A stretch of DNA of 20,146 nt from positions 166,545-186,690 of the forward strand of contig VHZZ01000345.1 of the NCBI GenBank assembly GCA_009801015.1. The letters run 5' to 3'. Shown piece after piece: positions 1 to 10,825 of the stretch (position 1 is its first letter; every line of letters begins with the position of its first letter). The stretch comes from Silene noctiflora. Lineage: Eukaryota > Streptophyta > Magnoliopsida > Caryophyllales > Caryophyllaceae. A program made the translations under genes and the position numbers. The notes below the pieces were generated by a model that was not told the origin of the DNA, ran no database searches, and saw only the letters and a program-made list of their open reading frames with translations.

Positions 1-3000
1 AAGAAACTGCAAACTTCGAGCTGCCTGCTGTGATAAATTGTTTACATGCAGGTTCTGTCATGATAAAGTTAGTGACCACTCCATGGATAGGTGGGCTATG
101 TTACTCTTTTTACTTTAGGTCCTGATTTAACGACAGTTGGATACTTACTATCCTGCCTTCTTATTTCTGTAGGAAGGTTACCTCTGAAATGATGTGTATG
201 CAATGCTGTAAGATTCAGCCTGTTGGACAGGTCTGCACAACACCCTCTTGCAACGGACTTCCAATGTCTAAATATTACTGTGGCATCTGCAAATTTTTTG
301 ATGACGAAAGGTAAAGAAGCATGTGTTCAATTTCCATTCACCATTGCATTGCCTTGTTTTCAGTATGTAAAATTGAGGTCAGGATTTGGTGAGAGAAGAT
401 TGAGGTTGTGACGACAACTTGAGATCTGATCTTGGAATCAGAAGTAGTGGCCTAATTTTGGTTGTCCACGCCATTAATGTTACGGTTGTGATAACCTTCA
501 AAACCAAGTCTTGAGTCATTGCCCAAATTTATAATCATGGTTCCGACCTGGTACTAAAACTTAATGGAACTACAAGTTGCCGCTAAGCCCTTTAAAAAAT
601 GCCTTTATTTCAGTCCAGACAACTGATAATTCTAACTACCGTTGATGCTTTTAGATATTTTGTGACTACGTAACTTGTTACTTTTCAGAGAAGAATTGGT
701 CGACCTGATGCATTTGCAAAAGATGTGTATTTGTGAAAAAGATGCAATAAGTCTATATGAGAGACGACAAAAACTATTAACAAAATCTACTCTGATTTCA
801 GATTTAAAGAAGTGAAAAAAACATCTAGTTACTCATTGAAATTAGAATCACTTAAATTGCCAAGGCGTCTCAACATTGCTGCAAACTGCTACCAACATCG
901 CATTTTTTTATACAATGTTTAAGACTGACTTAGTCAAATTTGATGGTCCGTGCCGCTGTCAGTGTTTGCCATGGGTATGTATAATATAGGTATGCAAATA
1001 TTTAATAGGTATTCTGAGACATGGTCATTGGTTTTGAAGAGTAATGTGCTCTCGGGCCTCTCAGAGTTTCAGGCAGTCGGGCACAATAGAGATTCAGATT
1101 TATGTTGCTGTTGGTCTATATAGGCATATTTTTTCGACAAGGTTTGCCAGTCATGTAGATTAAGTCAACATTACAGACTTACTGACTGCCCTGATTCCTC
1201 CAAGTTTTTTCCTTAATCGTCAAGAATGTACAGGATTGTTTTGACTTTTGAGGACTCTTTATTATAAATTATTTTGATCATTTGTAAGCTATTGAAGCAG
1301 ATATTATAGTCACTTGGGTGTTATCTTGTAAGAAAATACTGTATTGACACAAAAGATCAGCCGGGAAGACATTTTTTGCTGAACGGAAGACTTGTTGAAC
1401 ATACTTGTTGATACTGCGTTTGTTCTTGAAATTCTGTATTAGGAGTGTCTATCACTGCCCCTTCTGCAATGTATGTCGCGTTGGAAAGGGTCTTGGTGAA
1501 GACTGTTTCCATTGCATGACTTGTAATTGCTGCCTAAGTGTGAAGTTAGTCGACCACAAATGTCGCGAGAAAGAACTGGAAACCAATTGCCCGATTTGCT
1601 GTGATTTTCTCTCCACGTCTAGTGAATCAGTCAGAGCTCTTCCTTGTGGCCATTTTATGCATTCAGCTTGCTTTCAGGTTTGTTTTTATTTAATTACATA
1701 TACACTACTTATATGTGTTTCGCTTACTTATTGGCGTCTCTCCGCGCTTCAGAAAACCATAGTTTTGTCTAAAATTTTGATTGTAACTTTTTTGAAAAAT
1801 ATGTATTAGATGTGAGAATATCGTTATTTGGTTTGTACCCTAGAAATTCCACAAAACAGTTATTGTGCCTTTTCGATAAATTTATTCCTCATTTCACAAG
1901 AGTGAAGGAATGAATTCAGGGGGGAGAAGGGATTGAACTTGTCCGCCGTATTTAAATTGGGAGTTCTGAACAATGACAAATTGGAGAAGCAAAGATGAAG
2001 CGTTGATAACTGATAAACAAAAAAATGACTATTGCTCTTTCTAAGAGGTCTTAGATAAAAAATTTGTGCTCTATATTATAAAACAGAGGATGAAATGATG
2101 AGTTGAGCTATACTTTTGTCTTGTACTCGATAGATCGCAGAGTTACAGGGGTATACGTTCTAAAAATTTGTGCCACTATATTAGAGTCTCACACTTACAA
2201 TTTTTTCGTATTGTATGAGTCACAGGCTTATACTTGCAGCAATTACATCTGCCCTATTTGTGGCAAGTCATTAGGAGATATGGCGGTATGTTTTTCCTTT
2301 TATCTGTATTCATTACAGTTACACATCTTTAGAAAGTAGTTTGGATGAAAATATTTTTCATGCATTGATATGAAGATAATGCTGTAAAACTGTAAAAGGA
2401 CTCCGTTGTCCTGAGGTCTTGTTGGTGTCTATGTGGTATATCATCTGTAAGACTGATCGTGACTTCCAAAGTGAAATTGCGATCTAACAACCTCCTGTTA
2501 TCCCTGCTGTTTTGAGTGGATCATAGGTTGAACTGTAAGGTTTTTTCAATGTTTCTGGCATTTTAAGCATATTTGTCAGTTAAATTTTAAAATTTATTCT
2601 AGGCCGAGTTTAGAAAGCTGAAAAGGGTGATATATTTTATGTAGGATCTTCCAGGTACCTATTGGCTATGAAATGACGTGTTTGGTTAAGCGGTCTATAT
2701 TTTTTGCAGTTTATTGGTCAAAAACGTTGTCCCTTATGTTTCACATTATTGTGTGTGAGAAATTAACTAGAAAAGACATCAAACCATTTCTATTTGTTCC
2801 TGTTTTCTCATTACTGCTCGTCACCTATGCAGGTATACTTTGGTATGCTGGACTCCCTGTTGGCTTCTGAACAGCTTCCGGAAGAATATAGGGATCGTTG
2901 TCAGGTGAGGCTTCCACTTCCTATCTTTACTCTGTCCATTACGATTCACTGCCTCTTTTTTGAGCCACTCAAACCAATTCACTACATTTCTGCGACTGGG

Positions 3001-3314
3001 TAACATTTGATTGTGAAAGACCAAAATACCCTCTTGAAAGTCACTGGGCTCCTATCCATACCCCTGCTTTCTTGCACCCTCCACCTACTTGACTAATATA
3101 CCCTTTTTTTTCACGTATCATATTTGGAAATATAGTGAACCGAAATGCATGGAGTACCTCTTAGTTTCTGATCGTGTTCTTCTTTTGTATGGCTTCTGAA
3201 ACTTATGGTGCGCAGGACATACTCTGCAATGACTGTGGTAGAAAAGGAACTGCGCGCTTTCATTGGCTTTACCACAAGTGTGGTTGTGGATCATACAATA
3301 CTCGAGTTATCTAA
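1..3314 (+). CDS. BTS: BRUTUS-type hemerythrin/RING E3 ubiquitin ligase, C-terminal part (5' end outside window)
   Basis: Six exons are visible: 1-90, 173-310, 1443-1677, 2226-2285, 2833-2904 and 3216-3314. All introns are GT-AG and the frame (starting at base 2) stays open for 230 codons to TAA 3312-3314. In order they encode the end of the CHY zinc finger (RNCKLRAACCDKLFTCRFCH), the CTCHY segment (exons 2-3, many CxxC pairs), a RING finger (NCPICCDF, then CGHFMHSACF, then YICPICGKS) and a zinc ribbon starting ILCNDCGRKG. Order and wording match Arabidopsis BTS as I recall it. BTS is an iron-binding E3 ligase that promotes degradation of subgroup IVc bHLH factors and restrains the iron-deficiency response; the iron-binding hemerythrin repeats would lie upstream of base 1. 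Oddities: the last zinc pair reads KCGCGSYN instead of the usual CxxC, and the frame stops right after NTRVI, where Arabidopsis BTS continues. BTS-like (BTSL) genes are the alternative, but NTRVI and the linker VYFGMLD-LLASEQLPEEYRDRCQ favour BTS. Confidence 0.93.
311..1442 (+). other. Large intron of the BTS-like gene (1132 nt)
   Basis: It runs from GTAAAG to the AG before GAGTGTCTATC and separates the DDER and SVYHC parts of the CTCHY region; both sides join in phase. No second gene or convincing ORF is visible in it. The stretch around 430-600 looks like an old, unidentifiable repeat fragment. The other introns (91-172, 1678-2225, 2286-2832, 2905-3215) also hold nothing recognisable. Confidence 0.8.
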
Positions 3315-3348
3315 ATAGACTCGTCGGGCTCTAATTGTTAACCGCAAA

Positions 3349-3547
3349 GTAAGTAGCAGAATTCACATTCTACATTGGTTACTTCCATCTCATACTTATT
3401 TTCACCCTTCTATAATTTCCCTTCCTGTTTTGGCCGGGAAGGGGGGGTCTTAGATGTGCTACTGTCAGGGCACATCTCATGCTATATTAAACCCTTCTAA
3501 ATTTCTAATGTTTTGACTGAAATTTAGTCTTGTATAATTCCTTTCAG
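3349..3547 (+). other. Probable 3'-UTR intron of the BTS-like gene
   Basis: A consensus donor (AAA|GTAAGTAG at 3349) pairs with a pyrimidine-rich acceptor ending TTCCTTTCAG at 3547, giving a 199-nt intron that starts 34 nt after the stop codon. This is read from splice signals only; there is no transcript evidence. An exon junction this close to the stop would not be expected to trigger nonsense-mediated decay under the usual 50-55 nt rule. Confidence 0.5.
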
Positions 3548-3559
3548 GTTGTGCATGCA

Positions 3560-4790
3560 GTGCTTGTGGATTCAGAATCTTGAACTATTAAAGGGTTTGT
3601 GACCTTAGTAAGTATTGGGTTGTCTGAAATGCAGTTCTGGTATTTACTCTGGATCATGGCAGTTTTGTGAGGGGTCGAAGGTTACGGGAAACGCATTTGG
3701 ATTCATCAAGGCACGTTGACGTTGATACTCAAGATCAGAAGGGATGATGAACGAGAACTAGATAATGTCTCTGTGCACTAATACCAAGTCTTTAGTGTGA
3801 GAATGTTTGGATCAATGGTAAAAGGAAGTGAATTATGCTCCCTTTGACTACAATATGATTCACGCCTTTGCCGAGTGGTTTTGGCGCTCCCTTGCCCGAT
3901 TGAGTACCTCTGGGATCGTTTGATGCAGGCTTGAGTGTCGGGTTGATGCGTAGAAGAAGGGTATCATGGTGAAGATTGAAGGTCATTTGAAGAATAATTG
4001 CATGGGTTGTTTGATGTTTTTCTTTTACTAGTGCCTTTGCATTTGGTCGTTGCACAAGCTCTTTGTCTGATTTTGTACATAGGGTAGGCCAAAAATGCTT
4101 GTAGTAGGGTTTGAATTCCGGCCATTTGATTTGAATAAGAAGTTGGAACCAACTAATCCAACTTTCGTATGTTGATAATTTAGTTACAAAATGTTATTTA
4201 TCTGATTGAATCGGGGTCCTAAAACCCAATTATCGTTAATGTGGTTATGCCTCGGGACCTGAGATTTAAGTTGTTTTTTTGTTGCTATTTTATTTTCATA
4301 AAATTAAATGTGAAATGTGAAGTAAACTCATTTTAAAAACATGTATAGTAGATTATACTCCATTATAGTACTTGAAAAATATTGACCTACTTGCGAGTTT
4401 TTTGAGCCGAGTTTAGCCCTGCTCAGTTTGACTCGTAAAGACCTGAGCGGAGCGCGATTGAGTAGCTTTGACCAAGCCAATTTCAAGCTGCTCGTGTCAT
4501 CTCATTATCACTCTTAGCCACCAACATCATTTGTTGTAGTAACATTTGAATTTTCTTGGTTACAAGTCAGGTTGATCAATTTTGACCATAATCGTCTTAG
4601 ATCGTACCAATAATACTCCGTACATATTCAGATGAATTATGGTCTAATTTTCACCTCTGGTCGATTTCAATTTATACTGTTTATATAGTAATCAAGATTT
4701 TAATCTCAATTTTAATTGTTGCTTAATCTTTACATTTATCTAAATTATTATCTCCTAACCTGAAATTATCTAAATTAACCATAGAGAAAG
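3560..4790. other. Intergenic spacer between BTS and ARG1, no gene seen
   Basis: Only short chance ORFs are present on both strands and none resembles a protein I know. Roughly 3555-3800 is likely the BTS 3' UTR and downstream flank. A GC-richer patch at about 4395-4500, with repeated GAGC/GCTC words (GAGCCGAG, CTGAGCGGAGCG, GCTGCTCG), looks like a decayed copy of a common plant GAGCTCGAG-rich repeat, which I cannot classify further. Confidence 0.5.
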
Positions 4791-5335
4791 TTCACGTTCA
4801 TTTGAACTTAATTTCTATTCAGTTCCCACAATTTCACCCTAAAAAAATAAGGGCTAAAAGTTTTGTAAAATTTCAGTTAAGTACTTTTCCATTCATTTGG
4901 ACTTTAACTAGTATAGTTCCCGTGCAAATGCACGGTATTTTAGATACAGATATTTGAGAATTTTATAATTAATCAAACTAATGCAATTTATCTTCATTTT
5001 GAAAAGGGTAGAAAATTTGCATATATAATTCCAAAGAGATATTTTATTAGTATTATTTATGTAAAAGTTAAACAATGATTGGTGTTATAAAATTAATTAG
5101 GACATAAATACGGATTAATTGTAAATATAAATAGTCAACATTAACTAATTAGAAAATAAATATTGTCTAGCATAATATAACTTGGGCGAGAAATTTGAGC
5201 GGAAAAATGTAGAGATGTGTTAATCTTTTAATATATAGGGATTTCTATTCAATTCTCATATCTCAACCCCTAAAAAAAAATAAAGAGAAACTTAAAAGTT
5301 TTGAAAACTTTCAATTCAGTTCGGTTCCGTTCCTA
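4790..5335. repeat. Two-unit tandem repeat (about 95-105 bp units), second unit split by a Helitron
   Basis: Unit 1 (about 4790-4890) contains CATTTGAACTTAATTTCTAT, a CCC-TAAAAAAA stretch and TAAAAGTTTTG. Unit 2 starts at about 4885 with CATTTGGACTTTAA, breaks at 4907, and resumes at 5242 with TTTCTATTCAATTCTC, then CCCCTAAAAAAAA and TTAAAAGTTTTGAAAA. Reading unit 2 across the break gives the same order of words as unit 1, with scattered substitutions and small indels. Confidence 0.75.
4908..5241 (-). mobile_element. Non-autonomous Helitron, 334 bp, complete
   Basis: Read on the minus strand, the element begins TCCCTATATATTAAAAGATT and ends with a perfect 6-bp stem hairpin (CCGTGC/GCACGG, 4920-4935), 8 nt, then CTAG (4908-4911). 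It lies between host A and T. These are the defining terminal signals of plant Helitrons: 5' TC, 3' hairpin plus CTRR, A|T insertion, no target duplication. No Rep/helicase is encoded, so it depends on a helper. The flanking tandem copy gives the unoccupied site and fixes both ends. It sits about 670 bp upstream of the ARG1 start codon. Confidence 0.85.
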
Positions 5336-5399
5336 AACAAATAAAACAACCAATCATTTGACAAACCGATTCATACATTTGAAAATTCAGAAATTAAGT

Positions 5400-5912
5400 T
5401 CGCACCCAAGACGACTAAACCAAATACACTGTAAGCAATAATCTTACGAAACGAAACACAGTAATTTCACGAGCTCGTTTTCTTCACCAGGTCCTCTTTT
5501 TCTCCCTCTTTTTCTTTCAATTTTTCTTAAATTCATATCCTTTTCCTTTAGATCTTGTATAATTAATTAACTAATTCTGTTTTATAACCTCTACGATTTT
5601 AAATTTGACCTATAAATTATTGTAATTGCAGTTTTTCTTGAATTGTGATATGATTTTAGGCAAAACTATGTTTTAATTGTTAAATTTGTGATCTTTGTTT
5701 TGTTTTGAATTGAAAATGAATGAATTTGTTGCGGATTTTGTTGATATGCAGTTTGTTGGCGATTTTTGATTGAAGGAAAGATTGTAATTTGGGGAAGGTG
5801 AAGGGAATTTAGACCTAGAAATTGAATTCAATTGAATCGGCGTCGAAAAAGAGGGGAAAAACCAATAGAGGGAGGTATAGGGTGGAAAAGAGAGAGGTGT
5901 GGAAAGGCGAAA
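5400..5912 (+). promoter_or_regulatory. Probable promoter and 5' leader of the ARG1-like gene
   Basis: A pyrimidine-rich block (about 5475-5530, CTCTTTTTCTCCCTCTTTTTC), of the kind common near plant transcription starts, is followed by AT-rich DNA and acceptor-like sites TTGCAG (about 5631) and TATGCAG (about 5751). This suggests a leader intron, though the donor is unclear. No convincing TATA box is seen. Boundaries are inferred. Confidence 0.4.
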
Positions 5913-8900
5913 ATGGGGTCGAAGAGTGGAGCAACTTCTGCCCCAGCTATTGTGAGGAGAGATCCTTATGANGTTTTGAATGTTTCTAAAGAAGCTGATG
6001 ATCAGGAGATTAAGACGGCTTATCGAAAACTCGCTCTCAAGTATGGTTTTGTTATATGTTTTAATGTTTGGGATGTTACATTTTATCATTTTGATTGGTT
6101 ATTGTATTGGTTTCTTGTTAATGTTCGTAATGTGAAGTGGGATTTTGGTAAGTCGATTAAAAAGTTCAAATAAGACACCGGAAATAATAAATAGTCGATT
6201 CATACTTGTGTTTTGTTGCTTCTGTTGTTCTTGCATCTTGTGGAATTGAGAAGATAAAGAGTGTTTTTTTCCCTTTTTCGGTATTAATCAGTGAGTAAAA
6301 GATGAGCAGTGCGGGATAGGATAGGTAAATGGCGATGATGATAAAAAAATTTTTTGCTTTGCCTTGCATTTCATTTGCCTTCGTGTTACTCAATCCAGCG
6401 CCAATGACGAAGTGTTACTTAATTGTGAGTTTTCATTTCTGTCTGCTGTTCTTGTTTAAGAAATGTTAGCTGATTTGTTGGTTGCACCAACTTGAGAAAA
6501 TGCACAAACATGTAGGATATGGTGAAGAGGTGTATGAATATTGGTGGCATTAATACTTTGTATGTGTCTATGTGAGTTAAAGGGAGTGGCTGAATTGCTA
6601 GTAATGGAGTCATGTTTACTTTTTTTAACATAACTGTATTGCACACCTCATCAACTCATTAGCATATTGCCCTTTTTGTGGCAATTGATTGACTTCCAAC
6701 ATGGACAATATGTACTAATCAGAATTCAGTGTAGGTATCATCCTGATAAAAATGCCAACAATCCTGAAGCGTCGGAGCTTTTTAAGGAGGTTGCATATTC
6801 ATATAACATATTATCTGATCCAGACAAGAGAAGACAATATGACGCAGCAGGGTTTGAGGTATAATAGTTCTTAAACTCAATTATTGTCCTATTCCACCAT
6901 TTGGTTTTTTCCTAGAAGTCCCATGGAACCATATTTAGTTTAGGGAGGTTTGCTAATTTTGTTACTATCTAAACAATTTTCTATCAATGTAGCATGTTAC
7001 TATTGGTTTTTTTGTATGAATCTAATACTTTTAGAGCTTATGACTATCATTTTTGCATTTGATGACATCCTAGTTGCATCGAGCAGTCCCGCTCCCCCGC
7101 CACTATATTATCTTTTCTTTTACTTTTGAGTTTTGACGTGCTACCTTTTTTTATGTTCACTTCTGAGTTACCGTTATTTTGCGGCTCCTTTTGAAGTAAA
7201 TGACCATTTCTTAGGTTCAAATTGCTACCATCATTCATTTAGAGCATGTACAATAGGGACTCTCCAAGCCGGTCGCTATTGTTGGAGAGCAAAATTTAGT
7301 GCTATTTGCTTACAATAGCTTACTTTATCATGCTCTCCATGAGAAAAAATGGGGAGTACCTCTACATGAGGTCTCCATTAAAAGTAGGACCATAGCAATG
7401 GAAATGTGACCAAAAATATCTTTTTTAATTTTCTTTTGGTGGAATCTAAGGATATGATGAAGAGCGTGTGGGAGAGTTTTGCCATTGTAGGTGTAAAATT
7501 TGATCTTTGCTCTCTAAGGGTAAAAAGAGTAAGTGGAGAGCAAAACCAGTGTTCTCCATTTTACAGTTGGGCAACTTGTACTGTTAGGAGAGTTTAATAC
7601 ATGAGTTGGATCTGTCAGATAGCAACACTCAGTAGAAAATCGCATGACTCTTGTTCATGAGTAGGGATCTGTCAGGCTTGTTTCAAATCATATGAGGACC
7701 TCGTGTTAGTTGATCCCAAATCATCTTGAGTGGTCTTTGCTGTGGTTATGGTTAGGCTTTTTTCAAGCGACCATAAAATAGTAGCTTGGCCTTGTTATAT
7801 TACACTAACAAGAAAGCAAAATAAGCATAAGACTAGATAAAATAGTGGTCATTGTACTTAATGTAACAGTTTAATCTTGTTGCATTCATTATTTCCAAGG
7901 CGATACTGATTATGTTTCAATAACAAACTAGGCTTTGGATGCTGAGGGCATGGATATGGAAATTGACTTATCCAATCTTGGAACTGTGAACACAATGTTT
8001 GCAGCTTTATTCAGGTGAAAACTGGTTTTGTTTTTATGTTTCCAATTGAGTTGTGGCTCTGCTCTTACTTGCTAATGCTGTCCATTTCAGTAAGCTTGGC
8101 GTGCCTATCAAAACGACAATATCTGCTAATGTTTTGGAGGAAGCATTGAANGGNACTGTGACTGTNCGCCCACTTNCNNTTGGNACATCAGTTAGTGGAA
8201 AGGTATTTCGTTGTAAGCTCTTAGGTTATTCATAAAATACACTAGTACCCGGCCTTATTGTTGTGGAAGAGAGTTCCAAACTAGAAATGTAATTGCTGGC
8301 AAGCATAAGACAACTTACTGACACATGTGATTAAGTCCTCTATGACTGAAAGTCAATGGTGACTCTTTTATTTATTGATCTCCCATCTTTTCACAGGTAG
8401 ATAAGCAGTGTGCCCACTTCTTTGGTGTGACAATTAGTGATGAGCAAGCCGAGGCAGGAATTGTAGTTCGTGTTACTTCTGCTGCCCAAAGCAAATTTAA
8501 GGTATAGGTGTTATTTTAGTGATGAATGAATTCACGTAGCTTCATCAGTTATCTCATTACTAACATATATATTCTGGTGATGTGGTCAGCTTCTTTACTT
8601 TGAGCAAGATGCAAATGGAGGCTATGGTCTAGCATTACAGGTATATGATTCATTTAATAATTTGTGTGTACTAGTTATGTGTTTAGTTTGCATTCTTGCT
8701 CAAAGCAACCTCTTTTACTTCGCATTTACTTATTGAGTGTAAGTTCCTCTTGCTGTTGAACTTTTGGCAAGCATTGGCCATAAGTTTATGTGCTTAATTT
8801 GTTGCTGGGCCTCCGGAAATTTACTTGTGAATTTTAGGTTATCTTATAAGATGTACTGTAGCAGAGTAGCGTAGCTTTTTATCAGCTTCCTCGCTCACTT

Positions 8901-10825
8901 TGGTATCTTAGTCTTACAAGCCATGTTCACTTTACATTTTAGGATCTTCAGAAGTTTCTCTCCTTAATTAGTGTAGCCTTTTTCACAGAAGACATCTTTC
9001 ATTTTTTTTTATTATTAATGAATTAGTGATTTCTAACTTGCAGTATCTGATCCGAACTTGATTTTGAATAAGCAGATTGTAAGTAGAAATTGATTTGTGG
9101 TACTGAATTATGTGTGGTTTACATACATAGACTTGGATTGTGGATAGATTTCTCATGATGTTTTTAATATTGGTTTTGGGCTAGCATAGATGAGTGATTT
9201 TTACGTCCGCTGGCTTCCACATAATTATTGTTCTTGTTTTATGCAGGAGGATAGTGAGAAGACTGGGAAGGTGACATCTGCTGGGATGTACTTTTTGCAT
9301 TTTCAGGTGTATAGGCTGGATTCAACTGTCAATGCGGTGAGTAATTGTCATATATTTTCTTCGTTGGCTTGGAGTACTTTAGTGCTGTGTTGATCTTTGT
9401 CTGCGACTATGCAGTTAGCAATGGCCAAGGACCCTGAAGCTTCTTTCTTTAAGAGATTGGAAGGTCTTCAGCCTTGCGAGGTGTCTGAATTGAAGTCAGG
9501 AACTCACATATTTGCTGTTTACGGTCTGCATCTTCTTACACTGAACTTTTGCTGCAATACCTTATAATATCATATGGAGTAGCTTTTATTCCCAACTAAA
9601 TTTGAGATGATATAAGCCCGATGATTTCTTTTCTTTTGTTGAAAAAGGTGATAATTTCTTTAAACCTGCATCATACACGATTGAGGCACTTTGTGCGAAA
9701 TCTTACGAGGACACAACAGAGAAATTGAAGGATATCGAGGCACAAATTTTGAGAAAGAGAAATGACCTTCGTCAGTTTGAAACTGAATATAGAAAGGTAC
9801 ATGCTGCAGATACGTGTAATAGATGCTATATTTTCCTTTCCTGTCATTTCTTCTTAAATATTTGATTGTAAGTTGTAACCCTTGTTCTGATAACTCGTGG
9901 GTTTTGAAGGCATTGGCTCGATTTCAAGAAGTGACAAACAGATACAACCAAGAGAAGCAGTCCGTAAGTTTCCATCTGTTCATTTTCACTGGATTTTATT
10001 TGCCACCTTGCTGGAAGCCTGCAATAGACTGAAAGTGCAAATTATCTGTTACCTTGTGTGCTTATATACTCCTTGTAGATGTATCTGTCAGTATTTTGTG
10101 GGTTTTAGGCCTGCAGTTCATGTCTAGAATCTAGATTCAGTTGAGCGCTTTTTGGTAGATCAGTAGATGCTGCCTTTTCGGTTCGAATTTGAAAAATGTG
10201 TTTTTTTGTATGACTTTTACTTGACTGTTTGTGGATTTAAATGTCATTCTTGGAGCTAAATTTTTTATACTTACTGTTGTTTGGCAAATCATTTTTTCAG
10301 CTGGCTGTATAAAAAATACTGTAGGTACAATTGCTTTTTTCTTTTTTAAATTCTCAGTTGAAATCATTTCCTCTGTAAGTGCGGGCTTTGAGACCAGAAC
10401 CGGACTGAACCTGAACCAATAATACCCAGAACCTTTTTTTTAGCGGACCTGTTTACGCAGGTCCTGTTGAAACCAGTAATACCCAGAACCGTTTTTGTTA
10501 CTGTGTTGGTCTGCGTTTATCATGCTCCAAGAAACTCGATGTTACCCTTGTACTGTTGAGTTCTCATACTCATGCTTTTGAAATACAGGTAGATGAGCTT
10601 CTCAAGCAACGAGATAGCATTCAGTCTGCATTCACTACAGTGAGGACAGTGAGCTTGGTCGGAAGTGGTACTAACATAGCAAATGGGAGCACAAGTCGAG
10701 TTCCAAGTGACGATACCAAGGGTGAGAGCCCTGGTCAAGATGGAAGCTCTGATGGGAAAGACAAATCATCTCGGAAAAAGTGGTTTAATCTTAATCTGAG
10801 GAGTTCTGATAAGAAGATTGGCTGA
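5913..10825 (+). CDS. ARG1: ARG1-type J-domain protein (ALTERED RESPONSE TO GRAVITY 1 / chaperone DnaJ 15 class)
   Basis: Eleven exons: 5913-6040, 6735-6858, 7932-8014, 8091-8202, 8397-8501, 8590-8640, 9247-9336, 9415-9523, 9648-9796, 9910-9963, 10589-10825. They total 1242 nt, in phase at every GT-AG junction, giving 413 residues (Arabidopsis ARG1 is about 410). The start is the first ATG in the frame. Residues 17-82 form the J domain with HPD at 45-47, split by intron 1 just before the motif. The middle block ([51 protein letters not shown]) matches ARG1 closely. Residues about 288-350 are a charged heptad-like coiled coil ([20 protein letters not shown]), and the tail is Ser/Gly-rich, ending [14 protein letters not shown]. 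In Arabidopsis ARG1 is a membrane-associated protein of statocytes needed for early gravity signalling and auxin redistribution. The paralogues ARL1 and ARL2 are alternatives; the sequence reads nearest ARG1. Eight N bases lie in exons 1 and 4. Confidence 0.95.
6859..7931 (+). other. ARG1 intron 2 (1073 nt), host of a repeat insertion
   Basis: The donor is GAG|GTATAA and the acceptor is AACTAG|GCTTTG; they join GFE to ALDAEG in phase. The middle third is occupied by the dispersed repeat listed separately. Introns 1 (6041-6734), 6 (8641-9246) and 10 (9964-10588) are also long. Intron 10 contains a duplicated TAATACCCAGAACC word (about 10421-10434 and 10478-10491) but no gene. Confidence 0.8.
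7243..7597. mobile_element. MITE-like dispersed repeat, copy 1 (inside ARG1 intron 2)
   Basis: It begins AGCATGTACAATAGGGACTC and shares a long, gapped alignment with 13096-13301: TCTCCAAGC, TCGCTATTGTTGGAGA, TTTATCATGCTCT, ATGAGAAAAAA and CCATAGCAA-TGGAAATGTGA occur in the same order. The shared part ends near 7415. A further GGAGAGCAAAA-rich portion runs to GCAACTTGTACTGTTAGGAG (about 7570-7590), whose reverse complement weakly resembles the left end, so terminal inverted repeats are possible. GAGCAT(GT)ACAATAG-like ends are common on plant MITEs. The superfamily is not established. Confidence 0.6.

Noticed and set aside
5832..5912. Longer ARG1 N-terminus starting at 5832
   Set aside because: The extension would begin at TTG, not ATG; the first ATG in frame is 5913 and gives the family's usual length.
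6041..6173. Reading through ARG1 exon 1 as a short separate protein
   Set aside because: It continues into intron 1; splicing at 6040/6735 restores the J-domain HPD motif exactly.
8240..8265. CACTAGTACCCGGCC as another Helitron end in ARG1 intron 4
   Set aside because: No hairpin lies next to the CTAG and no matching second end is visible; it is just a short resemblance.
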